A DNA stretch of 64,000 nucleotides from Planctomycetota bacterium (GTDB lineage Bacteria > Planctomycetota > UBA1135 > GCA-002686595), in assembly GCA_029259595.1 (NCBI GenBank), contig JAJDEW010000086.1:1-64000 (forward strand), in the 5' to 3' direction. This document shows, piece by piece, positions 1 through 8,690 of this stretch; the stretch's first letter is position 1; every line of letters begins with the position of its first letter. The position numbers and the translations under genes were made by a program. The notes beneath the pieces are model-generated. The model was not told the DNA's origin and did no database searches. It was given only the letters and a program-made list of their open reading frames with translations.

Positions 1-186
1 GCCGCGAGGGACGCAACCCGAAGGCCGGGCGGTCCGAGGGTCGCGGCCCGGCACTTCCTTTTGGACGCGGCGCGCACTCCGTCGCGCGCCTGTGCCTGAT
101 TGCGCGGCTGCGCCGCGCAACGGCACAAGCACGGAGCCTTCGGCTCCGAGGCTGCGCTTCGGCCCGCCTGCGGCGGGCCTGCGCTC
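1..186. repeat. Composite repeat, right arm only (cut by window edge)
   Basis: This is a partial copy of the composite palindromic repeat family. It reads, left to right, a CGAGGGACGCAACCCGAAGG segment, a segment containing the CGTCGCGCGCCTGTGCCTGA type core, and the palindrome GGAGCCTTCGGCTCC (133-147) followed by a short GC-rich inverted repeat. The same modules in the opposite order form left arms elsewhere in the window. The spacer to the next copy (187-259) shows nothing recognisable. No gene is supported here, although all frames are unusually open. Confidence 0.8.
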
Positions 187-259
187 CGCGGCCACTGTCA
201 TCGACCTCGGATCCAGGACCAGCGACCGTCGCCTTGGCGAGTTGCCGTTGTCGCAGGTC

Positions 260-865
260 CACGGCGAAGGCTGCGTAGGCCCGCCGCAGGCGGGCCGTAG
301 CCACGGAGCCAAAGGCTCCGTGACGTGCCGTTGCGCGGCGCCAGCCGCGCAATCAGGCACTGGCGCACGACGGAGTGTGCGCCGCGTCCTGATGTGGTTG
401 GGGCCCGCGGCTGTCCGATCCGGGGCCTTCGGGTTGCGACCTCGCGGCCGGTCCTGTCCCGTGCTGGCGGAAGCCCGTCCACAGCGCACAGCGATTGCGA
501 GCGAAGCGAGCGAGGCGTCCAGGGGAGTTCCAAGGTCGATGCCGCCGCCGTGGAGCGAACGACGGTCGACGAGGTGGTCGAAGGATGCGCGCACCGGCGC
601 GGTCGACGGACTCGCTCGCTTCGCTCGCAATCGCTGTGCGCGATGACACGGGGTCGCGCAAGGACGATTCGATCCCGGCCGCGAGGGACGCAACCCGAAG
701 GCCGCGCTGTCCGAGAGCCGCGGGCCGGCACCTCCTCAGGACGCGGCGCGCACTCCGGCGCGCGCCTGTGCCTGATTGCGCGGCTGCGCCGCGCAACGGC
801 ACCAACACGGAGCCTTCGGCTCCGAGGCTACGGCCCGCCTACGGCAGGCCTTCGCAGCCATCGCC
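260..865. repeat. Composite palindromic repeat, left and right arms
   Basis: This is an imperfect inverted repeat of about 600 bp. The left arm (about 260-515) runs through a GC-rich inverted repeat, GGAGCCAAAGGCTCC, the GCGCACGACGGAGTGTGCGC core, a CGCGGCCG-type segment, and GCGATTGCGAGCGAAGCGAG. The centre (about 516-607) is unique. The right arm (about 608-865) repeats the modules in reverse complement and ends with GGAGCCTTCGGCTCC and a CGCCTACGGCAGGC-type hairpin. The open frames through it are by-products of GC-rich palindromes. 866-944 is low-complexity sequence with no feature. Confidence 0.8.
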
Positions 866-944
866 CATCGTCCTTGCGCTTCGCCATCGATCTCGCCAAC
901 GAGCCACTCGCCGTCGTTGACGGTGGTCAATGGGCGATGGGCTA

Positions 945-1140
945 CGTTGCGCAGGCCCGCCGAAGGCGGGCCGTAGCCTCGGAGCCGAAGGCTCCGTGAG
1001 GTGCCGTTTCGAGGCGTAGCCTCGAAATCAGGCACAGGCGCACGACGCAGTGTGCGCCGCGTTCTAAAGGAAGTGTCGGCCCGCGCCTCTCGGACCGCCC
1101 GGCCTTCGGGTTGCGTCCCTCGCGGCCGTACCACCGCCAC
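945..1140. repeat. Composite repeat, left arm (incomplete)
   Basis: This copy has the GC-rich hairpin, the GGAGCCGAAGGCTCC palindrome, a TTTCGAGGCGTAGCCTCGAAA inverted repeat variant, the CAGGCACAGGCGCACGACG core and the CGGCCTTCGGGTTGCGTCCC segment. The terminal GCGATTGCGAGCG module is missing. It is followed after about 45 bp by another left arm in the same orientation, so the palindrome is not completed here. Confidence 0.75.
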
Positions 1141-1186
1141 CCCGCGGAAACCCGCTTCACCGCGCGAGTCCGTACTCCCCCGCGCA

Positions 1187-1376
1187 GCGCGCAGCGCAGG
1201 CGGGCCGCAGCCTCGGAGCCGCAGGCTCCGTGACGTGCCGTTTCGAGGCGTAGCCTCGAAATCAGGCACAGGCGCACGACGGAGTGTGCGCCGCGTCCTG
1301 AGGAAGTGTCGGCCCGCGCCCCTCGGACCGCCCGGCCTCGGGTTGCGCCCCTCGCGGCCGGGTCGCACCCACCCGC
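1187..1376. repeat. Composite repeat, second left arm in direct orientation
   Basis: A near-identical copy of the arm at 945-1140, in direct orientation. It again carries the GGAGCCGCAGGCTCC palindrome, the TTTCGAGG/CCTCGAAA inverted repeat, the CAGGCACAGGCGCACGACGG core and the CGGGTTGCGCCCCTCGCGG segment. It ends about 60 bp before the cutC start, so the cutC promoter must lie in or next to this repeat. The 61 bp between repeat and gene show no obvious promoter. Confidence 0.75.
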
Positions 1377-1437
1377 GGAAACCCGCCGCACCGCGCCCCC
1401 CGTGGGTTCCCACCCCACACCCCGCTACCATGCCCCC

Positions 1438-2208
1438 ATGGCGAGCGACGAGCGTCCTGCGGCACCCATCGTGGTCGAAGTCTGCATCGACGCGCCCCAG
1501 GGGTTGGCGGCGGCGACCGCCTGCGCTGTGGATCGCTTGGAGTTGTGCGCGGACTTGTCCTGTGGAGGTGTCACGCCGTCGCTCGGCTTTGTCGACTGGG
1601 TACGCGCGCGTACGGACCTGCCGCTCGTCGCCCTCGTGCGTCCGCGGCCGGGGGACTTCGTCTACGAGACTGACGAGCTCGACGTGGCGGTCCGTGACAT
1701 CGGGCACCTGGTGCGTGCCGGGGTCGAGGCCGTGTGCATCGGTGCGCTGCGAGCCGATGGTCGGCTCGATGCAAGTGCGCTCGAGCGTCTGCGCGACGCC
1801 GCGCCCGGGCTCGAGGTCGTCCTGCACCGCGCCTTCGACCTCGCGCGTGATCTGGACGAGGCCCTCGAGCTCGCGATCGAGCTGGGCTTTCGTCGCATCC
1901 TGACCTCGGGCGGGGCTGCGAGCGCTCCCGCCGGCGCGGCGCGCATCGCGGCCCTCACCGCGCGCGCGGCCGGCCGCATCGAGCTCCTGGCGGGTGGAGG
2001 GTTGCGGGCGAACAACGTGGCCGCCTTCCTCGCTGCAAGCCGTGCGCGAGGCGTGCACCTTTCGGCCGGAGCGCTCGAGCCCGGCCCCTGGCGTGGAGCG
2101 GGCGACGTTTCGCTCGGTCGCCCCGCCGCCGCTCCGAACGAGGCCCAGCGTCGCACGACCGATGCGGCCGAGCTCGTTGCCTTCTTGCAGGCCGTCCGCC
2201 CCGGTTGA
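1438..2208 (+). CDS. cutC: CutC family copper homeostasis protein
   Basis: The product is 256 residues, the usual CutC length, and is expected to be a cytoplasmic TIM barrel. Visible signatures are VEVCIDAP near residues 13-20, RLELCADL at 33-40 followed by a GGVTPS-like turn, LVRPRPGDF at 66-74 (the family usually has IRPRGGDF), HRAFD at 130-134, ILTSGG at 154-159 and a glycine-rich AGGGL strand near residue 190. The family is linked to copper tolerance, but its biochemical role is unsettled. The ATG at 1438 gives the normal N-terminus; the ATG at 1430 is out of frame. The gene is monocistronic-looking, directly downstream of palindromic repeats. Confidence 0.93.
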   Translation: MASDERPAAPIVVEVCIDAPQGLAAATACAVDRLELCADLSCGGVTPSLGFVDWVRARTDLPLVALVRPRPGDFVYETDELDVAVRDIGHLVRAGVEAVCIGALRADGRLDASALERLRDAAPGLEVVLHRAFDLARDLDEALELAIELGFRRILTSGGAASAPAGAARIAALTARAAGRIELLAGGGLRANNVAAFLAASRARGVHLSAGALEPGPWRGAGDVSLGRPAAAPNEAQRRTTDAAELVAFLQAVRPG

Positions 2209-2329
2209 CGGCCGCCGCCGCGCCGGTTCCGTGGAAATCCGCAGATCGCGCGCAGGATCGGCGCGCCGGGCGGCACGAAGGCGGGGACCCCGAAACCGGA
2301 GAACCCGGATACCGACCCGGAGACCCACG

Positions 2330-3376
2330 ATGACGACCCCGACGTTCCCGCGCTGCCGCCCGTTCCGCCCCCTCTTGACCCGGGGCGCCGTCCCCCTCCT
2401 GGGACTCTGCCTGCTCCCGGCCGCTCTCGCGCCCACCGCGCTGCCCACCGACGGCGTCCTCGTCCGCCACCCCGCGCCCGGTTCCGAGCTGACCCGTCGC
2501 TTCGAATCGACCTTCGCGCTGTCGTTCGTCGAGCTGACCTCCACCCTGGGCGGCGTCGAGGTCCCGAGCGAGTACCTGCCGCGGATGGAGATCGAATCGC
2601 TGCGCCACCAGGTCCTCGAGGTCACCGAGACGCTCGACTCCGCTGCCGAAGGTGCACCCCTCGGATGGACGCGCACCTACGACGTGATCGAGGCACGGCG
2701 TCGCGATGACGTCACGGTCGAGGGCTACGTGGAGGATTCGAGCGACATCGAGGGTGACTCGCTCCTGACCGGACGTACGGTGCGCTTCGAGCGCCGTGGC
2801 GAGGACGTGCGACGCAGCTTCGAGGGCGACGACGAGCCGCCCTTCGACCTCGCGGGCCTGCGGGCGTCCCTCGATCTGGCGGAGCTCGTCGAAGACTCGA
2901 CCCTCTCCCCCGATCGTTCCTGGAGCGTGCCCGTCGACGTGCTGGCGGACCTCCTTACGCCCGGTGGCGACCTGGCGCTGGCCTTCGAGGGCGTCAGCGC
3001 CGAGACCCTCGCGCGCGAGACTTCGTCGGTGGACTGGGAGGGGACCGCAAAGGTGCGCTTCGCAGAGCTGCGCCGCGACGGGGGCGTCGCCGCCTTCGAA
3101 CTCTCGGGCACGCTCGAAAGCGAGCTCGAGTTCGTGACCGACCTCGCGAACATTCCCGTCGCCGACGGCACGGGCACCGAGACGATCGGCACCCGCATCG
3201 AGTTCACCGGACGCTTCGAGTGGGACCTCGAAGCCGGACACCTGCTCGAGCTGGAGCTCCATGGCCCCGTCCGCGTCGAGACCCGCATCGAGAAGGACCC
3301 CGGCCAAGACGGTCCCGACTTCACCTCGACCGTGGCCCTCGCCGGAACCTGGGACGTCACCGTCGCGGTGAACTGA
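2330..3376 (+). CDS. Secreted protein of unknown function
   Basis: 348 residues. I do not recognise a family. The N-terminus has a basic stretch followed by a hydrophobic run (GAVPLLGLCLLPAALAPTAL), consistent with a Sec signal peptide. The rest is rich in acidic residues and beta-prone segments. Short repeated patterns of the type FE-hydrophobic-GT suggest a beta-sandwich or beta-barrel shape. A GGAG at about 2318-2321 lies upstream of the ATG at 2330 and supports this start. It sits between cutC and a lipoprotein-like hydrolase, both on the same strand, with gaps over 100 bp, so co-transcription is uncertain. Confidence 0.75.
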   Translation: MTTPTFPRCRPFRPLLTRGAVPLLGLCLLPAALAPTALPTDGVLVRHPAPGSELTRRFESTFALSFVELTSTLGGVEVPSEYLPRMEIESLRHQVLEVTETLDSAAEGAPLGWTRTYDVIEARRRDDVTVEGYVEDSSDIEGDSLLTGRTVRFERRGEDVRRSFEGDDEPPFDLAGLRASLDLAELVEDSTLSPDRSWSVPVDVLADLLTPGGDLALAFEGVSAETLARETSSVDWEGTAKVRFAELRRDGGVAAFELSGTLESELEFVTDLANIPVADGTGTETIGTRIEFTGRFEWDLEAGHLLELELHGPVRVETRIEKDPGQDGPDFTSTVALAGTWDVTVAVN

Positions 3377-3485
3377 GTCTCGAACGCACCTCCCCGGGAA
3401 CGATCCTCGCGCCTTCCGTTCGTAACGCCTCGATTCGCTCCGAGCGCGTTCGACGCGCCATGTCAGGAAGGCTATCGTCGCGGTC

Positions 3486-4445
3486 ATGGTCGCTCTCTCG
3501 TCACGCGCGCGGTGCCTCGCCTGGACCCTCCTGGCCGCTTGTACGAGTTCCTGCGCGGCGCCGGATCGCGCCGCGCTCGGCGCGGGGTACGAACGCGTGT
3601 GGATCACGCAGCGCATCGGTCTGGCCGTGCGCGAGGTCGGGGATCCGTATGCGGAACGCGCGCTGATCGTGCCGGGCGGTTCCTGGCTCGACCGGGATCT
3701 CGATCCGCTCGTCGCCGCATTGCCGCGCGTCGTCTTCTACGACCTCGCCGGCCGGTCGCGATCGACCCAGGTCGCCGACCCGCACGAGCGCCGCCTCGAC
3801 GACGACGTGCGCGAGCTCGAGGCGTTGCGCCGCCACCTCGGGCTCGAGTCCTTCGCCCTGTTCGGATGGGGCTACCAGGGGGCGGTCTGTGTGGCCTATG
3901 CCCTGCAGTATCCCGAGCGGGTGACGCGGATGATCCTCGTCGGTCCGCTGCCCGCGCGCCGGCGACCGTACTGGGACGAATTCGTGACGGCCTTCGCCGA
4001 GCGCACGGATTCCGACGAGATCGCCCGCCTGGCTCGACTGCGCGTGAGCGGAGCGAAGGACGAGGATCCGCTGGGCTATGCGCGCGCGACGGCGGCCGTC
4101 CACTTCGCGACCTACTGCGCCGACCCGGACTCCGCGCAGCTCGTGCAGAGCGATCCGTGCCAGCGCCCGAACCTCGATCCCGATCGGGCGGCGGAGCTCG
4201 GCGCGGCCGTGCTCGCGGCCCTCGGAGACTGGGATTGGCGGCTGGAGCTCGAAAGCCTCGCCGTGCCGACCTTGGTGGTGGCGGGTCGCGAGGATCCCCA
4301 TCCCTTGGAGGGAGCGCGCGAGTACGCCGAGGCGCTGCCCGAGGCCACGTTCGTGGCCCTCGACGGCGTCGGGCACCTGCCGTGGATCGAAGCTCCGGCG
4401 GCCTTCTTCCCCCCCGTCCTGGCCTTCCTCGCGCCCGCCGAATGA
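3486..4445 (+). CDS. Alpha/beta-hydrolase-fold lipoprotein lacking the nucleophile Ser
   Basis: 319 residues with a lipoprotein signal (LLAAC, predicted lipid Cys19) and a full alpha/beta-hydrolase core. The oxyanion-type motif PGGSW is near residue 64, and the C-terminal acid and base positions are intact (GRED, Asp270; GVGHLPW, His297). The nucleophile elbow, normally Gly-x-Ser-x-Gly, reads GWGYQG at 127-132, so the Ser position is Gly129. A hydrolase reaction by the usual mechanism is therefore unlikely. It may be a binding or chaperone-like pseudo-enzyme. The ATG at 3486 is the only start that keeps the whole signal peptide. It is followed 73 bp later by the sulfatase-like gene. Confidence 0.85.
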   Translation: MVALSSRARCLAWTLLAACTSSCAAPDRAALGAGYERVWITQRIGLAVREVGDPYAERALIVPGGSWLDRDLDPLVAALPRVVFYDLAGRSRSTQVADPHERRLDDDVRELEALRRHLGLESFALFGWGYQGAVCVAYALQYPERVTRMILVGPLPARRRPYWDEFVTAFAERTDSDEIARLARLRVSGAKDEDPLGYARATAAVHFATYCADPDSAQLVQSDPCQRPNLDPDRAAELGAAVLAALGDWDWRLELESLAVPTLVVAGREDPHPLEGAREYAEALPEATFVALDGVGHLPWIEAPAAFFPPVLAFLAPAE

Positions 4446-4518
4446 GCGCCGCTTTCCCCCGTTCGAAAAGCGCGATCGCCGTCATCCTGGAGCGGTGTTC
4501 CGGCCGACCAGCCCTAAC

Positions 4519-7218
4519 GTGACGACCTCGAGCTCGAAATCCCCGGTCTTCGCGACGGCGACCGTCCTCGCGGCGCTCGTGGGCCTGGCCCTCGGCGGCT
4601 GCGCCGATTCGCGTCCGCTCGAGCCGCTGCCGGGCGCGCCGCTCGACCAGCTCGTGCGCCAGCCGGATCGGGTCTTCGACCAGCCCGGGGTGCTCGTGCC
4701 GGACGAGGACGTCCAGTGGGGCGAGCTCGGCGTCGAGGGCTGGTTCCTGATCACCCTTCCCGAGCTCGCGGCGCGCGAAGAGGGCGACCTCCTGCACGTG
4801 CGCACGAACCAGCCTTCGGCCCTGTTGCGCCTGCCCGCCGGCGCTCCGCGCGACCGCACGCTGAAGCTCGTGCTCTGGTGCCAGACAGCGGTCGAGGAGA
4901 CACCGCGCCTGACCCTGCACTTCAACGGGGAGACGCTCGCGGACGGGGTCGCGTTGCCGCGCGAGCCGACGGAGCTCACCTTCGAGGTTCCCGCCGCGGC
5001 GTGGATTCGCGGCGAGAACCTCCTGATCCTGGAGTCGTCGCGGACGCCGGACGAGCGCTGGAACGAGCTCGCCCTGGCGCGCGTCGCGTACGACGAGCCC
5101 CTCCAGGTGCAGGCTACGGACGGCCGCCTGGCCCTCGCTCCGGGAACCGGCGCGCTGTACGTCCTCGAAAGCGTCGACGACGAACTCCAGCTCGAGCTCG
5201 GCACCGCAGCGTCCCGCCCGGGAACGCTCCAGGTCGAGGTGCGACCGATGCAGGCGCGCACGGGCGACGAGGGTGACCTCCTCCTGAGCCTGAGCCTGCC
5301 GGCCCACGACCTCACGCGCGGCGCCCTCGTCGCGTTGCCGCCGACGCCCACGGGCCTCTACGCGGTCAGCCTCCTCTACGACGCCGTCCACGCGAACGCG
5401 CGGCACGAAGAGCCGCTGGTCGTGAACCGCCTGCGCCTGCGGCCCGCCCACGACGTCGCGCGTCCCTCGGTCGTGTTCCTCTCGATCGACTCCCTGACCG
5501 CGCGCCACATGTCGGTCTACGGCTACGAGCGCGAGACGACGCCGCGGCTGACCGAGCTCGCGCGCGAGGCGGTCGTCTTCGAGCGTTGCCTGACCAACGC
5601 GCCCTGGACGATGCCGAGCTACCTTTCGGTCATCACGGGGCTCTATCCGCAGAGCCACCGCATCGCGGGCTTCGAGCCGGCCGAGGGGCAGAAGCTGGCC
5701 GCCTTCGAATCGTGGCAGGTCGCCGAGAGTCGCTGGACGATGGCCGAACAGTTTCGTGCGCTCGGCTACCGCACGGCCGCCAGCGTCGACACGCACTGGC
5801 TCTGGAAGCAGTTCCGCGTCGACCAGGGCTTCGACCTCTACGACTTCGAGCCCTCGCAGATCTCCCTGACCGACCCGTACGGCGGGATCGCGCTGATCCA
5901 TCACAAGCTGAAGGGCTGGCTCGACCAGCAGAGCACCGAGGTGCCCTTCTTCCTCTTCCTGCACGCCCTCGACGTGCACGGTCCTTACGTGCCCGGTCCG
6001 GAGCACGAGAACGACTTCCCCGTCGAGGAGCCCGCGCAGGGCTGGACCATGGACGGGGCCGGCTCGGCCTTCCAGACCTACAAGTGGATCCCCGAGTGGA
6101 TGGCCCGCACCCATGCCCTGGACGGTGACCTCCCGGTCGAACTCGCGCTGAAGGTCGAGCTGCCCGAGGAGCTCGCGGTCGAGCCGATCGTCGCCACCTA
6201 CGACGAGGCGATCCGCAAGACCGACGACTACATCGGGCGCATCCTCGACGAGCTCGAGGCACGCGGGCTGGCCGACGACACGATCCTCGTGATCAGCGCC
6301 GACCACGGCGAGGCCTTCCGCTCCGACTTCTACGGGCACGGCGCGATGTGGGAACCGATCGTCCACGTGCCCTTGATCGTGCGCTTTCCGCACGGCGAGT
6401 TCGGCGGGCGCCGCGTCACCGAAGCGGTTCAGCTGGTCGACCTCTACCCCACCCTCTCCGACTTCCTCCTGGGGCGCGAACGCAGCTACTTGCACGGGCG
6501 TTCGCTGATGCCGCTCGTGCGCGGAGAGCGCGAGGAACCGCGCGTGCTCTACGCCGAGGAGGGCCACTGCGAGCAGTACCTCGTCGAGCACGACGGCTGG
6601 AAGCTCGTGGTCGAATACCCCGGCCGCCAATCCGCGATGGAATCGATCCTGTCCCATCCGCGCGTTCCCGACGCGTGGTTGCAGGAACACGTGCCCGAGC
6701 TGCTCGAGCATCCCTTGACTCCCGCTCGCTTCAAGGAGCTGCTGCGGCGCGAGGGCGAACAGGTCGCGGCCGCGTGGAGCCCACAGCGTCGTGCAGCCGA
6801 GCTGCCGCCGGGGCTCTCGGACGAGCAGCGCGCGCAGAAGATCCACTCGCTCGGCTTCGAGGTCGTACACGCCTGGGTGCTGGACCTGAAGGCGCGCCTG
6901 GACGGGCCCTACATGTCGCTCTACCGCGTGGCCGACGACCCCGACGAGACGAACGACCTCGCGGCGCAACACCCGGAGCGCGTCCAGGAGCTGCTCGCGC
7001 TCCTGGCCCGCGAGCAGGACAAGTGGAAGCGCTCGCAGGCCGAGGGGCGTCCGATCGTGCGCAAGGCCGACCTTTCCGCCGCGACCCTCGAAGCGTTGAA
7101 GGCGCTCGGCTATGTCGGGGAAGACGCGGCCGAGGCCCCCGGGGCAGCCGGGGACGAGCTCGAGGACGATTCCGGCGATTCCGGCGATTCCGCGGACGTC
7201 CCCCCGAAGTCGCGCTGA
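4519..7218 (+). CDS. Sulfatase-like lipoprotein (alkaline phosphatase superfamily, Thr at nucleophile site)
   Basis: 899 residues from a GTG start, which places a lipoprotein signal (LALGGC) at the N-terminus. Residues about 30-310 form a beta-rich leader region. The sulfatase catalytic domain starts at VVFLSIDS (metal-ligand-type Asp324), followed by WTMPSY with Thr364 in the place of the sulfatase Cys/Ser and Tyr instead of the usual Arg. ISADHGEAF carries the metal ligands Asp595 and His596. The formylglycine signature is therefore absent, and a phosphodiesterase, phosphotransferase or Thr-nucleophile hydrolase role is as likely as sulfate-ester hydrolysis. The C-terminus ends in an acidic, Ser/Gly/Asp repeat-like tail. 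Confidence 0.88.
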   Translation: MTTSSSKSPVFATATVLAALVGLALGGCADSRPLEPLPGAPLDQLVRQPDRVFDQPGVLVPDEDVQWGELGVEGWFLITLPELAAREEGDLLHVRTNQPSALLRLPAGAPRDRTLKLVLWCQTAVEETPRLTLHFNGETLADGVALPREPTELTFEVPAAAWIRGENLLILESSRTPDERWNELALARVAYDEPLQVQATDGRLALAPGTGALYVLESVDDELQLELGTAASRPGTLQVEVRPMQARTGDEGDLLLSLSLPAHDLTRGALVALPPTPTGLYAVSLLYDAVHANARHEEPLVVNRLRLRPAHDVARPSVVFLSIDSLTARHMSVYGYERETTPRLTELAREAVVFERCLTNAPWTMPSYLSVITGLYPQSHRIAGFEPAEGQKLAAFESWQVAESRWTMAEQFRALGYRTAASVDTHWLWKQFRVDQGFDLYDFEPSQISLTDPYGGIALIHHKLKGWLDQQSTEVPFFLFLHALDVHGPYVPGPEHENDFPVEEPAQGWTMDGAGSAFQTYKWIPEWMARTHALDGDLPVELALKVELPEELAVEPIVATYDEAIRKTDDYIGRILDELEARGLADDTILVISADHGEAFRSDFYGHGAMWEPIVHVPLIVRFPHGEFGGRRVTEAVQLVDLYPTLSDFLLGRERSYLHGRSLMPLVRGEREEPRVLYAEEGHCEQYLVEHDGWKLVVEYPGRQSAMESILSHPRVPDAWLQEHVPELLEHPLTPARFKELLRREGEQVAAAWSPQRRAAELPPGLSDEQRAQKIHSLGFEVVHAWVLDLKARLDGPYMSLYRVADDPDETNDLAAQHPERVQELLALLAREQDKWKRSQAEGRPIVRKADLSAATLEALKALGYVGEDAAEAPGAAGDELEDDSGDSGDSADVPPKSR

Positions 7219-7408
7219 GCGCGCCCCAGGCTCGCTATGGGGTCGGGCGCCAACGGAGCTCGAACGGAGCCGCGCAGGCCTTCCTTTCCGCATGTGGCCC
7301 TGACGGGCCCGCGCAGGCCTTCGCGTCCTGACACGCGGGTAATCCGCTCTCGTTCAAGACCGGCCGACCCGCGGTCCGATGGGGTGCGTCGAAGGAAGGA
7401 TCCTCGCT

Positions 7409-8665
7409 ATGGCTCAGAAGAAGAGTTCCAAGAAGACCTCGACGCGCAAGAAGACAGCTTCGAAGACGACGGCTGCGCGCAAGAAGTCCACGACGTCCCG
7501 CAAGAAGGCGACGAAGCGCAGCAAGAAGGGTGGCACGGCGACAGCGACTCGCTCCGCCGAGCCGCAGCCCGACGCGCTCCTGCAAGAGACGGCCGAGCCT
7601 GCCATGCCGATGGCACCGGAGGCCCGCCTGGCTCCTGCCGTCGACCTGCGCCAGAAGAACACCCCACCGCACCGTGAAGTGCCGCCGGCCTTGCAGCCGC
7701 GGGACGATCTCGACGAGCGCCCCAAGTTGCGGCTCGCCGGGGACAACCACGCCGGTGGCATGATGAACGTCGGCAAGAAGTCGGCCGCCGGGCGCGGTCG
7801 GAGCACCGCTTCGAAGGCCGGCGGCGGCATTCCGCTTCCGGAGACCAAGGTCCCGCGCGAGGTCCTGGGCGATGCGCTGGCCCTGTTCCAGGCTGCGCGC
7901 CTCGGCCGCGGCGACGACGTGCGCCGGCGGCTCCAGGCGGGTGTCGACGCCAACCTGACGGACGACCCGGCCAACGAGCATCGCGAAGCGATCCACTTCA
8001 TGTGCAAGCACGAAGACGTGGGTCAGGCGAACATCGACGGGATGAAGCTCGGTCGAACGGCCTGCCACATGGCGGCCATCCGAGGACACACCGACGTCCT
8101 GCGCGGACTGATCGAGCACGGCGCGGACATCAACCTCTGCGACCATGCCGGTCGCACGGCCCTGATGCTCGCCTGCTCCGCCGGCTTCAACGAAGCGGCG
8201 CGCCTCTTGGTCCAGGCCGGAGCCCGCTTCGAGATGCAGGATCTGCGCGGCAACACGGCGCTCTTCCTGGCGGCCAGCCGCGGCCACTCCGCGGTCGCGC
8301 GGATGCTCGTCGAACAGGGTGCCGAGGTGAACATCCGCGACATCGACGGGCGCACGCCCTTGATCGCGGCCTCGTCGGCGGTCCACGCGGAAGTGGTCGA
8401 AGTCCTGCTCGACGCCGGCGCGGACATCGATCTCGAGGATGCCACGGGCATGGACGCCTTGCTCGCCGCCGTCTGCGCCGTCGAGCCGTCGCGTCACACG
8501 GGCCCGGGCCCGTTCTTCGCGATCGCCGAGGAGCGCATCGTGCCGATCGTGCGCATGCTGGTCGAAGCCGGCGCGGACGACCGCGCCGACTCGAACGGCG
8601 TCCGCCCCAGCCGGCGCGCCCAGGAGCGCGGTCAGGACGAGGTCGCGCGCATCCTGCAGTACTAG
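7409..8665 (+). CDS. Ankyrin-repeat protein with Lys/Ser/Thr-rich histone-like N-terminal tail
   Basis: 418 residues. The first 45 residues are almost entirely Lys, Ser, Thr, Arg and Ala (pattern KKxSxKKTS), resembling histone H1 or AlgP-type tails that bind nucleic acid. After a linker, residues from about 150 carry at least five ankyrin repeats with GRTA-CHMAA-RGHTDVLRGLIEHGADINL-type units, then DHAGRTALMLAC and DIDGRTPLIAA units. There is no signal peptide, so a cytoplasmic location is likely. The ATG at 7409 is preceded by GAAGGAAGGA (7391-7400), a good ribosome binding site. The gene converges on the coiled-coil gene with 25 bp between the stops. Confidence 0.88.
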   Translation: MAQKKSSKKTSTRKKTASKTTAARKKSTTSRKKATKRSKKGGTATATRSAEPQPDALLQETAEPAMPMAPEARLAPAVDLRQKNTPPHREVPPALQPRDDLDERPKLRLAGDNHAGGMMNVGKKSAAGRGRSTASKAGGGIPLPETKVPREVLGDALALFQAARLGRGDDVRRRLQAGVDANLTDDPANEHREAIHFMCKHEDVGQANIDGMKLGRTACHMAAIRGHTDVLRGLIEHGADINLCDHAGRTALMLACSAGFNEAARLLVQAGARFEMQDLRGNTALFLAASRGHSAVARMLVEQGAEVNIRDIDGRTPLIAASSAVHAEVVEVLLDAGADIDLEDATGMDALLAAVCAVEPSRHTGPGPFFAIAEERIVPIVRMLVEAGADDRADSNGVRPSRRAQERGQDEVARILQY

Positions 8666-8690
8666 CTCGTGGGGGGTGACGCCGCCCGCG

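Noticed and set aside
92-1000. Overlapping open frames of 140-220 codons on both strands
   Set aside because: They lie in palindromic repeats, repeat the same strings in different frames and have no domains.
257-1376. Insertion sequence or transposon explaining the repeats
   Set aside because: No transposase, target-site duplication or terminal inverted repeat typical of an IS was seen; the palindromes are modular instead.
3604-7293. A very long minus-strand open frame opposite the hydrolase and sulfatase genes
   Set aside because: It is antisense to genes with clear family motifs, and GC-rich codon bias leaves the opposite strand open; its translation has no recognisable domain.
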